From: Pseudomonas sp. UBA1879
GTDB taxonomy: Bacteria > Pseudomonadota > Gammaproteobacteria > Pseudomonadales > Pseudomonadaceae
Assembly: GCF_002338065.1 (NCBI RefSeq)
Contig: NZ_DDHJ01000018.1
Coordinates: forward strand, 392,508-424,850
Reading direction: 5' to 3'
DNA length: 32,343 nucleotides
The notes below the pieces were generated by a model. It had not been told where the DNA came from and searched no databases. It worked only from the letters and a program-made list of their open reading frames with translations. Positions 1 through 7,746 of the stretch are shown piece by piece; position 1 is the stretch's first letter, and each line of letters opens with the position of its first letter. Both the position numbers and the translations under genes were made by a program.

Positions 1-1
1 T

Positions 2-385
2 GCTGATGGTGCAGATCGAGTGGGGGCAAACCGCGTAGCTGCTGATGGCGCAGATCGAGTGGGCGCGAACCGCGTGGCCGCCGATGGCGCAGATCGAGTG
101 GGCGCCAATCGCGTGGCTGCTGACGGCGCCGATCATGTGGGTGCGAACGCTGTGGCCGCCGATGGCGCAGATCGAGTGGGCGCGAACCGCGTGGCTGCTG
201 ACGGCGCCGATCATGTGGGTGCGAACGCTGTTGCCGCCACCGGACAGCCTGAGCGCGGTCTGGCGTCTGACGGGTCGGATAAAACCGGCGCCTCTCGTCT
301 TGCCGCCAAAGACGGAAAGAAGCTGGACTACATGAACTTCCGCGAAGTCGCCGGTGAGATGGATTACGACAAGCTCACCCATTGA
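2..385 (+). CDS. 3' part of a 13-residue tandem-repeat protein (5' end outside window)
   Basis: The frame is open from the first bases of the window, so the gene starts upstream and only its last ~127 codons are seen. Five complete 39-bp units (20-214) encode 13-residue repeats of the form GANRVAADGADRV, followed by a degenerate unit. Units alternate RV and HV/AV variants, giving a 78-bp super-period that points to recent duplication. The repeats give way to a unique lysine-rich tail containing KKLDYMNFREVAG, ending at TGA 383-385 before a strong terminator. No catalytic motif is visible. Whether it has a signal peptide cannot be judged because the N terminus is missing. I do not recognise a defined function. 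Short repeat-rich exported proteins of this style exist in Pseudomonas, but that comparison is only an impression. The frame and stop are secure; the function is unknown. Confidence 0.7.
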   Translation, partial: ADGADRVGANRVAADGADRVGANRVAADGADRVGANRVAADGADHVGANAVAADGADRVGANRVAADGADHVGANAVAATGQPERGLASDGSDKTGASRLAAKDGKKLDYMNFREVAGEMDYDKLTH

Positions 386-400
386 TCCTGATGTAAAGAT

Positions 401-434
401 GACCGCCCACGCCGCACGTGGGCGGTCTTTTTTT
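401..434 (+). terminator. Rho-independent terminator after the repeat protein
   Basis: A perfect 10-bp stem, GACCGCCCAC (401-410) with GTGGGCGGTC (418-427), encloses a 7-base loop and is followed directly by seven T residues (428-434). It lies 16 bp after the stop codon of the repeat gene. Confidence 0.93.
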
Positions 435-501
435 ACCTGTCAGCCGCGCAGCGACCCTCCCAGATCGGCATAATCCAGCCTTTTCGAAAGGAGGCTGCCC
501 G

Positions 502-900
502 ATGACCGATCGCACGCTGATCGTTCCTGAACCCCAGAAGCCCATCGTCGAACGTGCCGGTTATGTGCCCGCCGTCAGGGTTGGCGACACGCTGTACTGC
601 GCCGGACAAGTCGGCCGGACCGCCGACCTCAAGGTCATCGACGACCCCGAACAGCAGTTCATCGCTGCGTGGGACAACCTGCTTCAAGTCCTCGAAGCCG
701 GGGGCTGCAGCTTCGAAGACATCGTCGACATGACCACCTATCACGTGAACATGGCCCAGCACATGGCGATGTTTCGCGAGGTGAAAAACCGGGTGTTTCC
801 CCGGGGGCTATGCGCCTGGACCTGCATCGGTGTAAGTGAGTTGGCGCACCCCGGTCTTCTGGTGGAAATCAAATGCGTGGCGGTGCGGCGCGCACACTGA
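502..900 (+). CDS. Rid family protein (YjgF/YER057c/UK114), catalytic Arg replaced by Trp
   Basis: A 132-residue protein with the chorismate-mutase-like Rid fold, a family that forms trimers and often hydrolyses reactive enamine/imine intermediates in the cytoplasm. Start ATG 502 is preceded by AAGGAGG (488-494), seven bases away; the frame extends upstream without a better start. Family hallmarks are LYCAGQVG near residue 31, the helix containing NLLQVLEAGGCSFEDIV (59-75), and the C-terminal GLLVEIKCVAV (118-128). In RidA proper, the arginine that binds the substrate carboxylate (Arg105 in E. coli) lies in a PARSCVEV-type strand. The matching strand here is CAWTCIGV (104-111) with Trp at that place. 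It therefore belongs to a Rid subgroup unlikely to act as a classical imine deaminase, and its substrate is unknown. It appears to be a single-gene unit with its own weak terminator downstream. Confidence 0.9.
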   Translation: MTDRTLIVPEPQKPIVERAGYVPAVRVGDTLYCAGQVGRTADLKVIDDPEQQFIAAWDNLLQVLEAGGCSFEDIVDMTTYHVNMAQHMAMFREVKNRVFPRGLCAWTCIGVSELAHPGLLVEIKCVAVRRAH

Positions 901-967
901 AGTCCCGCAATGCAGGGGTGAAAAGGGGCAGGGCGGCAACCGCAGGTGGATGATTCGCTGAACTTAC

Positions 968-990
968 GCCGGCCCCACCGGGTCGGTTTT
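968..990 (+). terminator. Probable weak terminator after the Rid gene
   Basis: CCGGCCC (969-975) pairs with GGGTCGG (980-986) across a 4-base loop with one G-U wobble, followed by TTTT (987-990). It is short, so it is a moderate candidate only. Confidence 0.5.
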
Positions 991-1019
991 ACATCGCTCA
1001 TTCACCTCTGGAGTCTGTC

Positions 1020-1706
1020 ATGCAGCCTTATGTCATCTGTCACATGATGTCGTCCCTCGACGGCCACGCGCTCACCGATGGCTGGGACCGCGCATTCAAG
1101 AAAGACGCAGGCGATCTGTATGAAAAACTCGCCCAGACCTTCGCCTTCGATGCGTGGATCTGCGGCCGCGTGACGATGCAGGAAATCGCTCACGACGACG
1201 GCTATCCCACTGGCCTGGCCAACGCCCCGATCCCCCGCACCGACCACTTCGTCGAGCGCAATGCCGAGAGCTACGCGATTTCCATCGACCCTCACGGCAA
1301 GGTGGCCTGGAAGAACAATCAGGCGCTGGGGTCCCACGTGGTCGAAGTGCTGACCGAGGGCGTTGCCGATGATTACTTGGCCTATCTACAGTCGGTGGGC
1401 GTCTCGTATATGTTCGCGGGCAAAACTGAGATTGATCTCGAGCACGTGGTCCAGGTGTTGGGCAAGGAGTTGGGCTGCAAACGCTTGATCGTCGAAGGCG
1501 GTCCTCACGTCAGTGGCTCGTTCGTCAACGCCGGACTGGTGGACGAAGTGAGCGTGTTGATCCTGCCGCTGGTGGACGGTCGCGGCGAGCATCCAGCCTC
1601 GTTCGAAGTCTCGCCCGACGCCTGGAAACAGCCTGTGCGCCTCAAGCTGGTCTCCGCCGAAGTGCAAGACGGCGGCGCGGTGTGGCTGCGTTACACCCGA
1701 GCCTGA
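1020..1706 (+). CDS. RibD C-terminal/dihydrofolate reductase-like family protein
   Basis: A 228-residue protein of the RibD_C family, which shares the dihydrofolate reductase fold and binds NADPH. Visible features are the N-terminal strand CHMMSSLDGHA (7-17), the glycine-containing ICGRVTMQE segment (47-55), and the strongly typical C-terminal block LIVEGG (156-161), then GLVDEVSVLILPLVDG (172-187). In the riboflavin pathway this domain reduces the ribosylamino-pyrimidine. A stand-alone copy without the deaminase domain, outside a rib cluster, more often acts as a general reductase of unknown substrate. Start ATG 1020 follows a CTGGAG Shine-Dalgarno-like element. It converges with the LysR gene that ends 5 bp beyond its stop. 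The family assignment is firm; the substrate is not known. Confidence 0.85.
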   Translation: MQPYVICHMMSSLDGHALTDGWDRAFKKDAGDLYEKLAQTFAFDAWICGRVTMQEIAHDDGYPTGLANAPIPRTDHFVERNAESYAISIDPHGKVAWKNNQALGSHVVEVLTEGVADDYLAYLQSVGVSYMFAGKTEIDLEHVVQVLGKELGCKRLIVEGGPHVSGSFVNAGLVDEVSVLILPLVDGRGEHPASFEVSPDAWKQPVRLKLVSAEVQDGGAVWLRYTRA

Positions 1707-1710
1707 CGCA

Positions 1711-2601
1711 CTAGCCAGCCTCACGCTGCGGCTCGGTGTGCCCCACTGCGGTCTGCACCAGGTCGATGAACGCGCCGAGCGCCGGGGAGCGCACACCGCG
1801 ACGCCAGATGAGCCAGATGTTCAAGTAGCGGAAGTCTTCGCAAAGGGGATAGGCCCGTACGTTGGGGCTGCCTGGCATGCTGTCGAGCATGCTGCGCGGC
1901 ACCATCGCCACTCCGGCCCCGGCCGTCACGCAGGCGAGCATGCCGTGGTAAGACTCCATTTCGAAGATCTTGCCGGGGGTCGCCATGTCGGCTTTGAACC
2001 AGGCTTCGAAATGGCGCCGGTAGGAGCAGTTCTGACGAAAGCCATACACCGACTTGCCATTGACGTCCTGCGCGCGGGTCACTGGCGGCTGGCTGGCAGC
2101 GGTGATCAGCAGCATTTCCTCTTCGAACAGTTCGACGCCTTCAAACTCCGGGTGGCGCAACGGCCCGTCAACGAAGGCGGCGCTCAAGCGTCCCGATAAC
2201 ACCCCGTCGATCATGTCGCCGGACGGACCCGTGGACAGGTCCAACTCGACCTTGGGGTAGCGCTGGTGGAATTCGGCCAACAGCGGAGGGATGCGCACCG
2301 CCGCCGTGCTTTCCATCGAGCCCAGTGAAAACGCGCCCCGGGGTTCGGACCCCGAGGTTGCCTGCCGCGCTTCTTCCACCAGATCGAGAATGCGTCGGGT
2401 GTAGTCAAGAAACGTCCAGCCCGTGGGGGACAGGCGCAGGCGCAGTTTTTCGCGGATGAACAGGTCGACGCCCAGTTCCTGCTCCAGCTGTTTTATGCGT
2501 GTGGTGAGGTTGGACGGGACGCGGTGCAGGCGCTGGGCCGCGGCGGTGATGCTGCCTTCTTCGGCGATAGCCTTGAAGAGTTCCAGCTGAGTCAGGTCCA
2601 T
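1711..2601 (-). CDS. LysR family transcriptional regulator (divergent from aldehyde dehydrogenase)
   Basis: A 296-residue LysR-type regulator. The N-terminal winged helix-turn-helix covers roughly residues 3-60 (AIAEEGSITAAAQRLHR, then PSNLTTRIKQLEQELG, then LF.RE). The C-terminal part is the periplasmic-binding-like effector domain. ATG at 2601 (complement) is preferred because AAAGG lies upstream at a workable distance, while a TTG four codons earlier abuts that element. The gene is divergent from the aldehyde dehydrogenase at 2762. A 27-bp inverted repeat lies in the gap, so control of that enzyme and autoregulation are the natural inference. The inducer is unknown. Confidence 0.92.
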   Translation of the reverse strand: MDLTQLELFKAIAEEGSITAAAQRLHRVPSNLTTRIKQLEQELGVDLFIREKLRLRLSPTGWTFLDYTRRILDLVEEARQATSGSEPRGAFSLGSMESTAAVRIPPLLAEFHQRYPKVELDLSTGPSGDMIDGVLSGRLSAAFVDGPLRHPEFEGVELFEEEMLLITAASQPPVTRAQDVNGKSVYGFRQNCSYRRHFEAWFKADMATPGKIFEMESYHGMLACVTAGAGVAMVPRSMLDSMPGSPNVRAYPLCEDFRYLNIWLIWRRGVRSPALGAFIDLVQTAVGHTEPQREAG

Positions 2602-2635
2602 GGGGGAGAGCAACCTTTCACGTTTTGAGAATATA

Positions 2636-2662
2636 TTTTTGATAATTATTCATTATCGAAAA
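2636..2662. promoter_or_regulatory. Probable LysR operator between divergent lysR and aldehyde dehydrogenase
   Basis: Arms TTTTTGATAAT (2636-2646) and ATTATCGAAAA (2652-2662) match as an inverted repeat at 10 of 11 positions around a 5-base centre, in an AT-rich block within GC-rich DNA. The ATAAT-N5-ATTAT core fits the interrupted-palindrome style of LysR recognition sites. The location, 35 bp upstream of the lysR start and 100 bp before the dehydrogenase, supports this role. Confidence 0.7.
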
Positions 2663-2761
2663 TTTTGCCGAGAGCCTATCGTGGTCCCAATGCTTGCGCA
2701 ACAGGTCGCCGCTCGGCGGCACCGCTGCGTGAAGGTCACCCCCTATTGGAGGCATTCGCTC

Positions 2762-4153
2762 ATGTCACAACACGCTTCGTCGTCTCACGCCATTTCGCTG
2801 AACCCTGCCACCGGCCAAGTATTCGCCGAGTACCCTTTCGAACACACCGACGCCCTTGAGCAGTCTTTGAATCGCGCAGCGGCGGGCTTCAAGGCCTGGC
2901 GCAACGAACCGGTCAGCGTGCGCGCCGAACAGTTGCGCAAGATCGCGCGGGTCTTGCGCAAAAACGCCGAGGCGCTGGCGCAGATGATGACCGCTGAAAT
3001 GGGCAAGCCTATCGCCCAGGCCCGAGGCGAAGTGGAAAAAACCGCCGCCACCTGCGACTGGTACGCCGAGCACGGCCCCGCGATGCTGGCGCCGGAAAAG
3101 ACCCCGGTGGAAAACGACAAGGCCTACATCGATTACCTGCCGCTGGGGCCGATTCTGGCGGTGATGCCGTGGAATTTTCCGATCTGGCAAGTGATGCGCG
3201 GCGCGATCCCCATGATCCTTGCGGGCAACACCTACGTCCTGAAACACGCGCCCAATGTCATGGGCAGCGCGTACCTGCTGCGTGACGTCTGGGCTGAAGC
3301 CGGTCTGCCAGAGGGCGTGTTCGAGGTGATCAACGTTGGTAATGAAGGGGTGTCCAAAGCCATTGCCGACCCTCGTATCGCGGCGGTCGCAGTCACCGGC
3401 AGCGTCCGGGCCGGTTCGGCCATTGCCGCGCAGGCCGGTGCGGCGCTGAAGAAATGCGTGCTGGAACTGGGCGGCTCGGACCCGTTCATCGTACTGGCCG
3501 ATGCCGACCTGGACGAAGCGGTGAAAGCGGCAACCATCGGCCGTTACCAGAACAGCGGGCAGATTTGCGTGGCGGCCAAACGGATCATCGTTGAAGAAAG
3601 CGTGCTGCCAGCCTTCACCGAGAAATTCATGGCGGCGGTCAAGGCGTTCAAAGTGGGCGATCCCCGGGATGAGGCGAATTACATCGGCCCGATGGCGCGC
3701 TACGACCTGCGTGACGAGCTGCACGAGCAGGTGCAGAAAACCCTGAGCGAAGGCGCAACGCTGTTGCTGGGCGGCGACAAGGTCGCGGGCGAGGGCAATT
3801 ACTACGCGCCGACGATTCTGGGCGACGTGCGTCCAGGCATGACATCGTTCAAGGAAGAGTTGTTCGGCCCGGTGGCGTCGTTGATCGTTGCCCGTGACGC
3901 GGAGCATGCGGTGGAACTGGCCAACGACAGTGAATTCGGTCTGGCTGGCAGCGTGTGGACAGCTGACGTCGAGAAGGCCCGGGCCATTGCCGCCCGGCTG
4001 GAAACCGGCGGCGTGTTCATCAATGGCTACACCGCGTCCGACGCCCGTGTGCCGATTGGCGGCGTCAAGAAAAGCGGCTTCGGTCGTGAGTTGTCACACT
4101 TCGGCATTCGCGAGTTTTGCAATGCGCAGACCGTCTGGCTGGATCGTCGTTAA
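2762..4153 (+). CDS. NAD(P)-dependent succinate-semialdehyde dehydrogenase-like aldehyde dehydrogenase (Sad/YneI type)
   Basis: A 463-residue aldehyde dehydrogenase superfamily enzyme, close in length to the 462-residue E. coli Sad (YneI). It oxidises an aldehyde to a carboxylate with NAD(P). The catalytic pair is present: Glu235 in LELGGSDPF and Cys269 in GQICVAAKR, 34 residues apart as usual. Other hallmarks are VMPWNFPIWQ near the cofactor site, TGSVRAGSAIA, and the C-terminal PIGGVKKSGFGRE. ATG 2762 is chosen because GGAGG (2748-2752) lies nine bases upstream; the frame stays open 54 codons further but with AT-rich non-coding-like sequence containing the operator. It stands alone and is followed by a strong terminator. 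Succinate semialdehyde is the likeliest substrate by family resemblance, but a related short aldehyde is possible. Confidence 0.9.
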   Translation: MSQHASSSHAISLNPATGQVFAEYPFEHTDALEQSLNRAAAGFKAWRNEPVSVRAEQLRKIARVLRKNAEALAQMMTAEMGKPIAQARGEVEKTAATCDWYAEHGPAMLAPEKTPVENDKAYIDYLPLGPILAVMPWNFPIWQVMRGAIPMILAGNTYVLKHAPNVMGSAYLLRDVWAEAGLPEGVFEVINVGNEGVSKAIADPRIAAVAVTGSVRAGSAIAAQAGAALKKCVLELGGSDPFIVLADADLDEAVKAATIGRYQNSGQICVAAKRIIVEESVLPAFTEKFMAAVKAFKVGDPRDEANYIGPMARYDLRDELHEQVQKTLSEGATLLLGGDKVAGEGNYYAPTILGDVRPGMTSFKEELFGPVASLIVARDAEHAVELANDSEFGLAGSVWTADVEKARAIAARLETGGVFINGYTASDARVPIGGVKKSGFGRELSHFGIREFCNAQTVWLDRR

Positions 4154-4176
4154 GCATCAGCATAGTGCCTGAGACG

Positions 4177-4208
4177 AACCCCGCGCAGTGACAACTGCGC
4201 GGGGTTTT
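4177..4208 (+). terminator. Rho-independent terminator after the aldehyde dehydrogenase
   Basis: CCCCGCGCAG (4179-4188) pairs perfectly with CTGCGCGGGG (4195-4204) over a 6-base loop and runs into TTTT. Flanking AA/TT extends the stem to 12 bp. It may also serve the convergent minus-strand gene at 4295. Confidence 0.88.
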
Positions 4209-4294
4209 GCATTTCTATCTAGGGCGTTTCGAGGGCTGATAACCCATGGCTCTGGCCCTACACCCCTGCTACGGCCCGGCGTGCGGTCAGCGTC

Positions 4295-5356
4295 CTACGT
4301 CGCTGGCGTCCCTGCGGCTGCATGGCCCAGCAAACGGGTCAACTCGGCCGTGCCCATCGGCGGCGAGAGCCTGAACGACTGGCCCGCCCACATGTTGCTG
4401 AAGTCGGAGATGCCGGCCTTGTCCGTGATCGCGCGCAATGGCATCAACGCGCCGCCTGCGGTGGGGAAGGCCGGGGCCTGGTCGGACAGTGGGCCGATTT
4501 CGCGCATCAGCCGATTGAGAATGCCCCGCGCTGGGCGTCCCGTGAACAGGTTGGTGAGCACGGTGCTGTCGTCGGGCGCGTTCAATAACGCCTGACGATG
4601 GACGTCGCTGATGTTCGCTTGCGGCGTCAACAGATACGCCGTACCGACTTGAATGCCGTCGGCGCCCAACGCCACCGCAGCCCGTGCGCCGCGAACATCG
4701 GCAATGCCACCGGCGGCGATCACCGGGATCGACACGGCGTCGGCCATCTGCGGCACCAGCGAAAACAGCCCGACTTGCGCAGCCATGTCGTGGGTCAGGA
4801 AGTTGCCGCGATGCCCGCCAGCTTCATAGCCCATGGCGATGACGGCATCGACGCCCCGTTCGGCCAGCCATTGCGCTTCTTTGACCGTGGTCGCCGAGGC
4901 AATGATTTTCGCGCCGCTGGCTCGCACACGCGTCAGCAGCGCCTCCTCAGGCAAGCCGAAATGGAAACTGACCACCTCGGGCCGATACTGCTCGACGACG
5001 CGGCAATACGCGTCATCGAAAGGCGCCCTGGCCGAAGACGGGATCGGCTCGGCAGGGTCCAGGCCCAGTTCGACGTAATAGCGGGCGAGGGTGGAACGCC
5101 ACGCCATCTGCTTGGCCGGGTCAGCCGCAGGCGCGAGGTGAGCGAAGAAGTTCAGGTTGATGGGCTTGTGGGTCTGGGCACGGATTTCGTCGAGGGCCGC
5201 AGTCATCTGATCGATGGACAGCATCGCCCCCGGCAGGGAACCCAGACCGCCGGCATTGCTGGCGTCGATGACCATCTGCGCCGTGGTCGCGCCCGCCATG
5301 GGCGCCTGGATGATCGGTAACTCAATGCCGAAGAGGTCGAGAATGCGCTGACTCAT
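4295..5356 (-). CDS. Nitronate monooxygenase (FMN-dependent, 2-nitropropane dioxygenase family)
   Basis: A 353-residue TIM-barrel flavoprotein of the nitronate monooxygenase family, which oxidises alkyl nitronates such as propionate-3-nitronate and is used for detoxification. Diagnostic segments are PIIQAPMAG (14-22) at the N-terminal FMN site, GYEAGGHRG (176-184) containing the catalytic-type His182, and the later IPVIAAGGI and GADGIQVGTAYL phosphate-binding motifs. ATG 5356 is preceded by AGGAG. An upstream extension of 32 codons runs through poly-G sequence and is unlikely to be translated. The gene lies 50 bp downstream of a LysR gene on the same strand and could be cotranscribed with it. 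The exact nitronate is not predictable from sequence. Confidence 0.88.
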   Translation of the reverse strand: MSQRILDLFGIELPIIQAPMAGATTAQMVIDASNAGGLGSLPGAMLSIDQMTAALDEIRAQTHKPINLNFFAHLAPAADPAKQMAWRSTLARYYVELGLDPAEPIPSSARAPFDDAYCRVVEQYRPEVVSFHFGLPEEALLTRVRASGAKIIASATTVKEAQWLAERGVDAVIAMGYEAGGHRGNFLTHDMAAQVGLFSLVPQMADAVSIPVIAAGGIADVRGARAAVALGADGIQVGTAYLLTPQANISDVHRQALLNAPDDSTVLTNLFTGRPARGILNRLMREIGPLSDQAPAFPTAGGALMPLRAITDKAGISDFSNMWAGQSFRLSPPMGTAELTRLLGHAAAGTPAT

Positions 5357-5406
5357 GGGCTGCTCCTGTTGGACAGTATGGGGGGGGCGGGCAGGGGGGG
5401 CTGCGA

Positions 5407-6330
5407 CTATTTCAACGCCCGAGTGACTTGCGAAATGAAACCCCGGATCCACTCATGTTGGGGTTTGTCCTGCTTGGCGATGTCCCACACCATGAAGCAG
5501 CGAAACGACGGCACGGCCAAGGGCACCGGACAGATTGTCAGCGGCATGTGCTCGGCGAAGCTGCGGGCGGCAAACGTCGGAATCGTCGCCACCACATCCG
5601 TGCTCAACAGCGTCGTCAGCGCTCCGGCGAAGTGGGTGAAGGAGGCCGTCACTTTGCGCGTGTGGCCGGCTGCTTCGAACAGATCGTCGATGAACCCCCG
5701 ACGCCCGTCGAAGCAGATTCGCACATGCTCTGCGGCAAAATAATCATCCAGCGCCAGGGGTTCCGACCCGCTTGTCCCTGGCCGGTGCAGGCAGGCGTAG
5801 GACGATGAAAACAGCACTTGGGATGAATACTGGGTGCTGAAATCCTTGGGCTCGCTGCAGATCACCAGGTCCATCGCCGGGTCTTGCAAGGCGTTTTTCC
5901 ACAGCGAACTGTTGGTTTGGTGAAAAGCGAAGCGAATCCCCAGTCGTTCCCGGGACACCGCGCCGACCAGCCGGGGTGCGAGGAACGCTTCCAGGTCATC
6001 GGACATCGCAAGGTTGAAGACGTAATGGGATTCCTGGGGCGAGAACGAGGTATCGCTCCCCAGTAGCGCGGACACCGTGGACAACGCTTCGGCGATCATG
6101 GGCGCCACTTCCAGTGCCTTGCGGGTCGGCTGCATCCCGGCACTGGTCCTGACGAACAGCTCATCGCCGAACTGTTCCCGCAGGCGTCTCAAGGCCGAGC
6201 TGACCGCGCCCTGGGTCACGTGCAGCACCGCCGACGCCCGAGTGGCGCTGCGCTCTGTCATCAGACAGTGGAACGTCAGCAGCAGGTTCAGGTCCATGCG
6301 CGCAATATTACGTACGTTAATCCGGCTCAT
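5407..6330 (-). CDS. LysR family transcriptional regulator (divergent from MHS transporter-nitrilase operon)
   Basis: A 307-residue LysR regulator of the NodD/LeuO-like branch. Its N terminus contains DLNLLLTFHCLMTERSATR and the recognition segment VTQGAVSSALRRLREQFGD, then DELFVRT. The effector-binding domain follows. ATG 6330 has AGGA just upstream; the alternative ATG at 6297 lacks a ribosome site. The same strand stays open far upstream, but that stretch is only the antisense of the transporter and nitrilase. It is divergent from the transporter at 6415 across an 84-bp gap, so it probably controls that operon. An AT-rich stretch containing the palindrome ACGTACGT (6310-6317) lies inside the first codons and might be part of an operator. 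Confidence 0.9.
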   Translation of the reverse strand: MSRINVRNIARMDLNLLLTFHCLMTERSATRASAVLHVTQGAVSSALRRLREQFGDELFVRTSAGMQPTRKALEVAPMIAEALSTVSALLGSDTSFSPQESHYVFNLAMSDDLEAFLAPRLVGAVSRERLGIRFAFHQTNSSLWKNALQDPAMDLVICSEPKDFSTQYSSQVLFSSSYACLHRPGTSGSEPLALDDYFAAEHVRICFDGRRGFIDDLFEAAGHTRKVTASFTHFAGALTTLLSTDVVATIPTFAARSFAEHMPLTICPVPLAVPSFRCFMVWDIAKQDKPQHEWIRGFISQVTRALK

Positions 6331-6414
6331 ATTTCCTAATCGTTTGTCACCGGCCCCTGGCCATTTCACGATGCCCCCACAACAACACACATCAGCAACC
6401 AAAGGGGCAGTCCA

Positions 6415-7737
6415 ATGAGCGTGGCACAACACTCGACGCAAAGGGAAGCGCTGGCTAGCGACACAGAACGGGTCGACATCAACAAGCGGGCTATCGCGGT
6501 CGGCATCGGCAATTTCATGGAGTGGTTCGACTTCGCGATCTACGGTTACTTCGCTGGCATCATCGGCGCGCTGTTCTTTCCGTCCAGCGCAGCGGGGGTG
6601 TCGCTGCTGTCTTCTCTGGCCGTTTTCGCCGTGGGCTTTTTGTCGCGGCCCTTGGGCGCACTGGTGTTGGGGCCGTTGGGTGACAGGCTGGGACGTCGCG
6701 CGGTATTGATCGTGACCGTTTTCGGGATGGGCATCTGCACCACGATCATCGGGCTGCTGCCGACCTACGACGCCATCGGCATCGCGGCACCGATTCTGTT
6801 GATCGTGCTGCGCTTCATTCAGGGCATGATGGTTGGCGGGGAGTGGTCCAGCGCCGGGATCTACATCGTCGAGAGCGCCCCGAATCATCGTCGGGCCACG
6901 GCCGCCAGCGTGATTACCGGGACGGCAGGACTGGCGTTTCTGGTCGGCACCTTCACGGCGGCGCTGCTTTCCTCGAATCTCTCCGATGCACAACTGACGG
7001 CCTGGGGCTGGCGCCTGCCGTTCGTGGTCTCGATCGTCATGACCGGGATCGCGCTGTTCATTCGTCGCAAACTCGGGGATACCCCGGTGTACGAAGCGTT
7101 GGTCGAGCAACGTCAATCGGCGCGACTGGCGCTGCCGTCCCGCGCGGCTAAACGCAAGGCGTTCATCACCACCTACGCGTTTTCGGCGCTGTTCGGGGTG
7201 TCGTTGTATTACTTCATCACCTACGCCAACAATCACCTGGTCACCGCCGTCGGCCTGCCGAAAAGCACCGCGTTGTGGCTGTGCAGCGCCGCGCTGGTGG
7301 TGTACTGCATCGTCAATCCGATCATTGGCCGCATCAGCGACGTCATCGGTCGCCGCCAATTGGTGCTGTTCTCCGCCGCGGGCCTGACCCTCATGGCGTA
7401 TCCGATCTTCTGGATGCTCAACAGCGGCAACACCGCGCTGATCGTTGTAGCCCTCTTGGTGTTTGCGATTCTGGTAGCGATCACCGCCGTCATGGACGTG
7501 GTGCTGCTGGTCGAAGTCTTTCCGGCGTCGATTCGCTCCACAGGCGCCGCGCTGGGCCACAACCTCGCGCTCGCCACGCTGGCAGGCCCGGGCCCCTTCA
7601 TTGCGGCGGCACTGATCAAAGCCACCGGCGATGTGAACATTCCTGCGCTGTACCTCACGGCTGTCTCGGCCCTGTGTTTTGTTGTGCTGCTCGCGACCCT
7701 TCCAGAAACCAAAGACAAGAACATTTCTGAGTACTAG
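6415..7737 (+). CDS. MHS-family MFS transporter (metabolite:H+ symporter)
   Basis: A 440-residue inner-membrane protein with the 12-helix pattern of the major facilitator superfamily. The loop GPLGDRLGRRAVLI between helices 2 and 3 is the MFS signature. RFIQGMMVGGEWSSAGIYIVESAP is characteristic of the metabolite:H+ symporter branch (relatives of ShiA, KgtP and PcaT), which imports organic acids and aromatic or quaternary compounds by proton symport. ATG 6415 is preceded by AAAGGGG. The nitrilase starts 9 bp after its stop, so the two form one operon, divergent from a LysR gene. The likely cargo is the nitrilase substrate or its carboxylic acid product. This is inferred from position only. 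Confidence 0.88.
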   Translation: MSVAQHSTQREALASDTERVDINKRAIAVGIGNFMEWFDFAIYGYFAGIIGALFFPSSAAGVSLLSSLAVFAVGFLSRPLGALVLGPLGDRLGRRAVLIVTVFGMGICTTIIGLLPTYDAIGIAAPILLIVLRFIQGMMVGGEWSSAGIYIVESAPNHRRATAASVITGTAGLAFLVGTFTAALLSSNLSDAQLTAWGWRLPFVVSIVMTGIALFIRRKLGDTPVYEALVEQRQSARLALPSRAAKRKAFITTYAFSALFGVSLYYFITYANNHLVTAVGLPKSTALWLCSAALVVYCIVNPIIGRISDVIGRRQLVLFSAAGLTLMAYPIFWMLNSGNTALIVVALLVFAILVAITAVMDVVLLVEVFPASIRSTGAALGHNLALATLAGPGPFIAAALIKATGDVNIPALYLTAVSALCFVVLLATLPETKDKNISEY

Positions 7738-7746
7738 GAGAACCCC

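Noticed and set aside
6307..6321. AT-rich ACGTACGT-centred palindrome as LysR operator.
   Set aside because: Only the 8-bp core is symmetric, and it falls within the first codons of lysR with the preferred start; kept only as a remark.
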